Below, one piece after another: positions 3,969 to 5,639 of a DNA stretch of 5,639 nt. Source of the stretch: Bacillota bacterium (GTDB taxonomy: Bacteria; Bacillota; Desulfotomaculia; Desulfotomaculales; JAJYZD01); assembly GCA_021800315.1 (NCBI GenBank), contig JAJYZD010000240.1, positions 1 to 5,639 on the forward strand, in the 5' to 3' direction. A program made the position numbers and the translations under genes. Under the pieces are notes generated by a model. It was not told the DNA's origin and did not search any database. It saw only the letters and a list, made by a program, of their open reading frames with translations. Each line of letters opens with the position of its first letter. Position 1 is the stretch's first letter.

Positions 3969-5222
3969 ATGGAGGGCGCAAATACATCGCTGGAGTTTCG
4001 GCAGGGCCCGCCCGGAGCGGTAAAACCGGAGATGGAAATTGACCTGGGGGGGTTCCTGACGAGCATTTCCACCTGTCTCGATTTCACGATCCACGGGCTC
4101 AAAACCCATCACCGTCAGGTGGCCATGGTTGCCCTTACCATCGGCGGGGCAATTGATATGTCAATGGTTGATTTGCGTGAATTACACAACGCGGCCATCA
4201 TTCATGACGCGGGGGCGGTTACTCTACGCGAAAGGGCCGAAATAGAGGAGTTGCAGTTGAAGGATCCCTGGCGCCACTGCGCGACGGGACGCGAAATGAT
4301 TGCCGGGGCGGAGATCCTCAAGCCATTGGGGGATATCGTCTTCTGCCATCACGACCGCTGGGAAGGTGGTAATCCGTCTGGTTACCGGCGCCGGGACATA
4401 CCTTTGGCCAGCCGGATTATTCATCTGGCGGACCGCCTGAGCGTGTTGATAACCGACGAGGAAAATGTCATCAACCAGAGAGAGCGCATACTGACCACGT
4501 TGCGAGGCCTGGCCGGCTCCCATTTCGATCCGGACCTGGTGTCGACCCTTTATGACCTGGCCCGGAAGGAAAGTTTCTGGCTGGATATCGTCTCCCCTTA
4601 TGCGTATCTCAGAGACTTTAAGAGCAATCAACCAGTGACGATAGCCACGGTCGACGGTTTGAGACAAATAGGCGATGTTTTTGCTTGCATCACTGACGCC
4701 AAGAGCCGGTTTACCTTCCGTCATTCCAGGGGAGTGTCCAGGAACGCTTCATTTCTCGCCGCCAAGCTCGGGTTCAACGGCCACGAGTGCTCACTGATGG
4801 AAGTTGCAGGGCTGTTACATGATCTAGGAAAAATCAGCATACCGGATTATATTCTGGAGAAACCAGCTTCCCTCACGGCCACCGAATTCAACATCATCAA
4901 GCAGCATACCTACTATACATACCATATTCTGAATTCCGTCGAGGGGCTTTTCCCCTTGCCGGAATGGGCGGCATACCACCATGAGAAGTTGAACGGCGAT
5001 GGTTACCCCTTTCATCTCACAGGAAAAGGGCTCTCTCTAGGCGCCCGCATTGTAGCCGTGGCGGACGTTTTCACCGCGCTATGGGAGGACCGTCCGTACC
5101 GTAAAGGGCTGACATGGGCGGAAATCGCGCAGATTTTGAGGGGAAAAGCGAGGGACGGGTCACTGGATGCGGAGGTGGTAGAAGTACTGCTTGCCACCCG
5201 GGTGGAGTTGGAGTCGACCTGA
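3969..5222 (+). CDS. tandem HD-GYP domain phosphohydrolase (cyclic-di-nucleotide phosphodiesterase family)
   Basis: The protein has 417 residues and two HD-type domains. Domain 1 (about 25-215) shows HH47-48, His79-Asp80, His103, HH127-128 and Asp155, but HDxGK has become HDAGA (Lys to Ala83) and the GYP element is reduced to NPSGYR. Domain 2 (about 225-415) is nearly canonical: His252, LLHDLGK (His284, Asp285, Lys288), His313, HHEKLNGDGYP (His337, His338, GYP 345-347), and ADVFTALWEDRPYRKG with Asp366. HD-GYP proteins hydrolyse cyclic di-GMP (some act on cGAMP) at a di- or tri-iron centre. Domain 2 is probably the catalytic one and domain 1 a degenerate partner, perhaps structural or sensory. 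No signal peptide, membrane helix or receiver domain is seen, so it should be cytoplasmic. ATG 3969 is preceded by AGGAGAAGGGG eight bases upstream. It is likely a single-gene transcription unit. Substrate is inferred from the family. Confidence 0.9.
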   Translation: MEGANTSLEFRQGPPGAVKPEMEIDLGGFLTSISTCLDFTIHGLKTHHRQVAMVALTIGGAIDMSMVDLRELHNAAIIHDAGAVTLRERAEIEELQLKDPWRHCATGREMIAGAEILKPLGDIVFCHHDRWEGGNPSGYRRRDIPLASRIIHLADRLSVLITDEENVINQRERILTTLRGLAGSHFDPDLVSTLYDLARKESFWLDIVSPYAYLRDFKSNQPVTIATVDGLRQIGDVFACITDAKSRFTFRHSRGVSRNASFLAAKLGFNGHECSLMEVAGLLHDLGKISIPDYILEKPASLTATEFNIIKQHTYYTYHILNSVEGLFPLPEWAAYHHEKLNGDGYPFHLTGKGLSLGARIVAVADVFTALWEDRPYRKGLTWAEIAQILRGKARDGSLDAEVVEVLLATRVELEST

Positions 5223-5269
5223 AGGCGGGGGTATCTACTCATCAGCGTTTAGCAGAGGCACTTAAAATG

Positions 5270-5287
5270 GGCGGGAAAATCCCCGCC
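5270..5287 (+). terminator. GC-rich hairpin downstream of the HD-GYP gene, no clear U-tract
   Basis: GGCGGG 5270-5275 pairs perfectly with CCCGCC 5282-5287 around a six-base AAAATC loop, 47 bases after the stop. On the + strand it is followed by AGCCAAAAAG rather than a T-run; on the minus strand CATTTTAAG follows, which is slightly more terminator-like. It may end the HD-GYP transcript, perhaps with Rho, or act from the opposite side. Confidence 0.4.
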
Positions 5288-5334
5288 AGCCAAAAAGTTA
5301 TTCATACCAAGCCAATTGCGATAACCGTCTCCCC

Positions 5335-5364
5335 ACCAGTCCCTTCCTGCTTGCCCCTACTGGT
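5335..5364. repeat. inverted repeat ACCAGT / ACTGGT
   Basis: ACCAGT 5335-5340 and ACTGGT 5359-5364 are perfect inverted copies separated by 18 pyrimidine-rich bases. It may be a two-half-site protein target or a weak hairpin. Six-base arms can arise by chance, so function is uncertain. Confidence 0.4.
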
Positions 5365-5476
5365 ATTTCCCCTTCGAGCAGTCCGCCCAATTCCGACTAA
5401 GTGCAGTAAATGGGATGTTATCTAATATATGTCTTTGGTGCTATCATATTACATTTTTGATAATAATAAGTTTATC

Positions 5477-5511
5477 GCAAGAGGACAAAAAAGACGACAA
5501 CCTTCTCTTGC
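5477..5511. repeat. inverted repeat GCAAGAG / CTCTTGC followed by TTTT
   Basis: GCAAGAG 5477-5483 and CTCTTGC 5505-5511 are perfect inverted copies 21 bases apart, with TTTT at 5512-5515. As a + strand terminator the loop is long and the U-run short. As a paired operator or an insertion-sequence end it would also fit. It lies in the AT-rich tail. Confidence 0.4.
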
Positions 5512-5517
5512 TTTTAA

Positions 5518-5533
5518 TGATTTATTGATTTAT
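5518..5533. repeat. tandem 8-mer TGATTTAT x2
   Basis: TGATTTAT occurs twice head to tail in the AT-rich tail, just after the inverted repeat. It is too short to call an iteron array and may be simple low-complexity sequence. Confidence 0.5.
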
Positions 5534-5639
5534 CATTATCTAAACTTAAGTTTCGTACTTGACAGATCGGGTTTATGCTGTTCGTTCCAGTAGCTTATTA
5601 TTGGGAAGGAAAGGTATATTTTCAATTAGCTTTTTAATG

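Larger units (their letters stand above)
5223..5639. other. 417-base region without a convincing gene; switches to AT-rich sequence near 5405
   Basis: The first part (to about 5400) is mixed, with a pyrimidine-rich run at about 5326-5380. The rest is strikingly AT-rich compared with the coding region. It holds a GC hairpin (5270-5287), inverted repeats (5335-5364, 5477-5511) and a tandem 8-mer (5518-5533). A + frame open across 5223-5425 overlaps the HD-GYP end and looks like chance. A 21-codon minus-strand frame entering at the window edge and stopping at TAA 5575-5573 could be the end of a convergent gene, but it is too short to judge. The composition suggests a promoter-rich spacer or acquired DNA. 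Confidence 0.6.

Noticed and set aside
3538..4023. Plus-strand frame of 161 codons crossing the YdjM-like gene end and the spacer
   Set aside because: Its first half is a shifted reading of the YdjM-like gene and its second half shows no recognisable motif; it also runs into the HD-GYP start.
5559..5587. Perfect -35 hexamer TTGACA in the tail
   Set aside because: No acceptable -10 lies 16-18 bases downstream (TCGTTC at 17).

Overview
The window is GC-rich and dense with genes on the + strand, apart from an AT-rich tail from about 5405. The gene content (an Rpn-type nuclease with a Gly-Glu-Ala-Lys repeat, a pRiA4b ORF-3 protein, a CcbP-like protein, a YdjM-like membrane protein and a tandem HD-GYP protein), the frequent TTG/GTG starts and the AGG-type ribosome binding sites suggest a Gram-positive anaerobe of the Peptococcaceae/Desulfotomaculum-Pelotomaculum kind. 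That assignment is an inference from style and families, not from a marker gene.

Layout. Positions 1-131 look like the right end of an IS200/IS605 (TnpB-type) element with a strong nested hairpin. It abuts a 5'-truncated Rpn nuclease gene (127-993). The 3' end of that gene runs directly into a 5'-truncated pRiA4b ORF-3 family gene (971-1303). Next come a small helix-turn-helix protein (1300-1626) and a two-domain protein with an SH3/KOW-like N-terminus and a CcbP-like calcium-binding C-terminus (1635-2297). These three reading frames are packed with GTGA stop/start overlaps or a ribosome binding site on the preceding stop, so they look translationally coupled. At 2312-3196 is an in-frame chimera: the N-terminal half of a MacB-type ABC permease joined to the C-terminal half of a LolD/MacB-type ATPase that lacks its Walker A motif. 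A YdjM-like membrane metal-hydrolase gene follows (3206-3736), then a 232-base spacer with hairpins and a possible promoter, then a tandem HD-GYP protein (3969-5222). The last 417 bases hold no convincing gene. They contain a GC-rich hairpin, two inverted repeats and an abrupt switch to AT-rich sequence.

How it fits together. The first 3.2 kb is an accessory region with at least three scars: the insertion-sequence end in Rpn, the Rpn/pRiA4b junction and the permease/ATPase fusion. Two gene remnants and one chimeric frame are still readable. The second part is more ordinary, and its HD-GYP gene is probably a separate transcription unit for cyclic-di-nucleotide turnover or sensing. I see no CRISPR array, tRNA or rRNA, and no clear new multi-gene system. 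The best leads are the coupled pRiA4b / HTH / KOW-CcbP set, a possible intragenic Rpn antitoxin, and the ABC chimera with its direct repeats.
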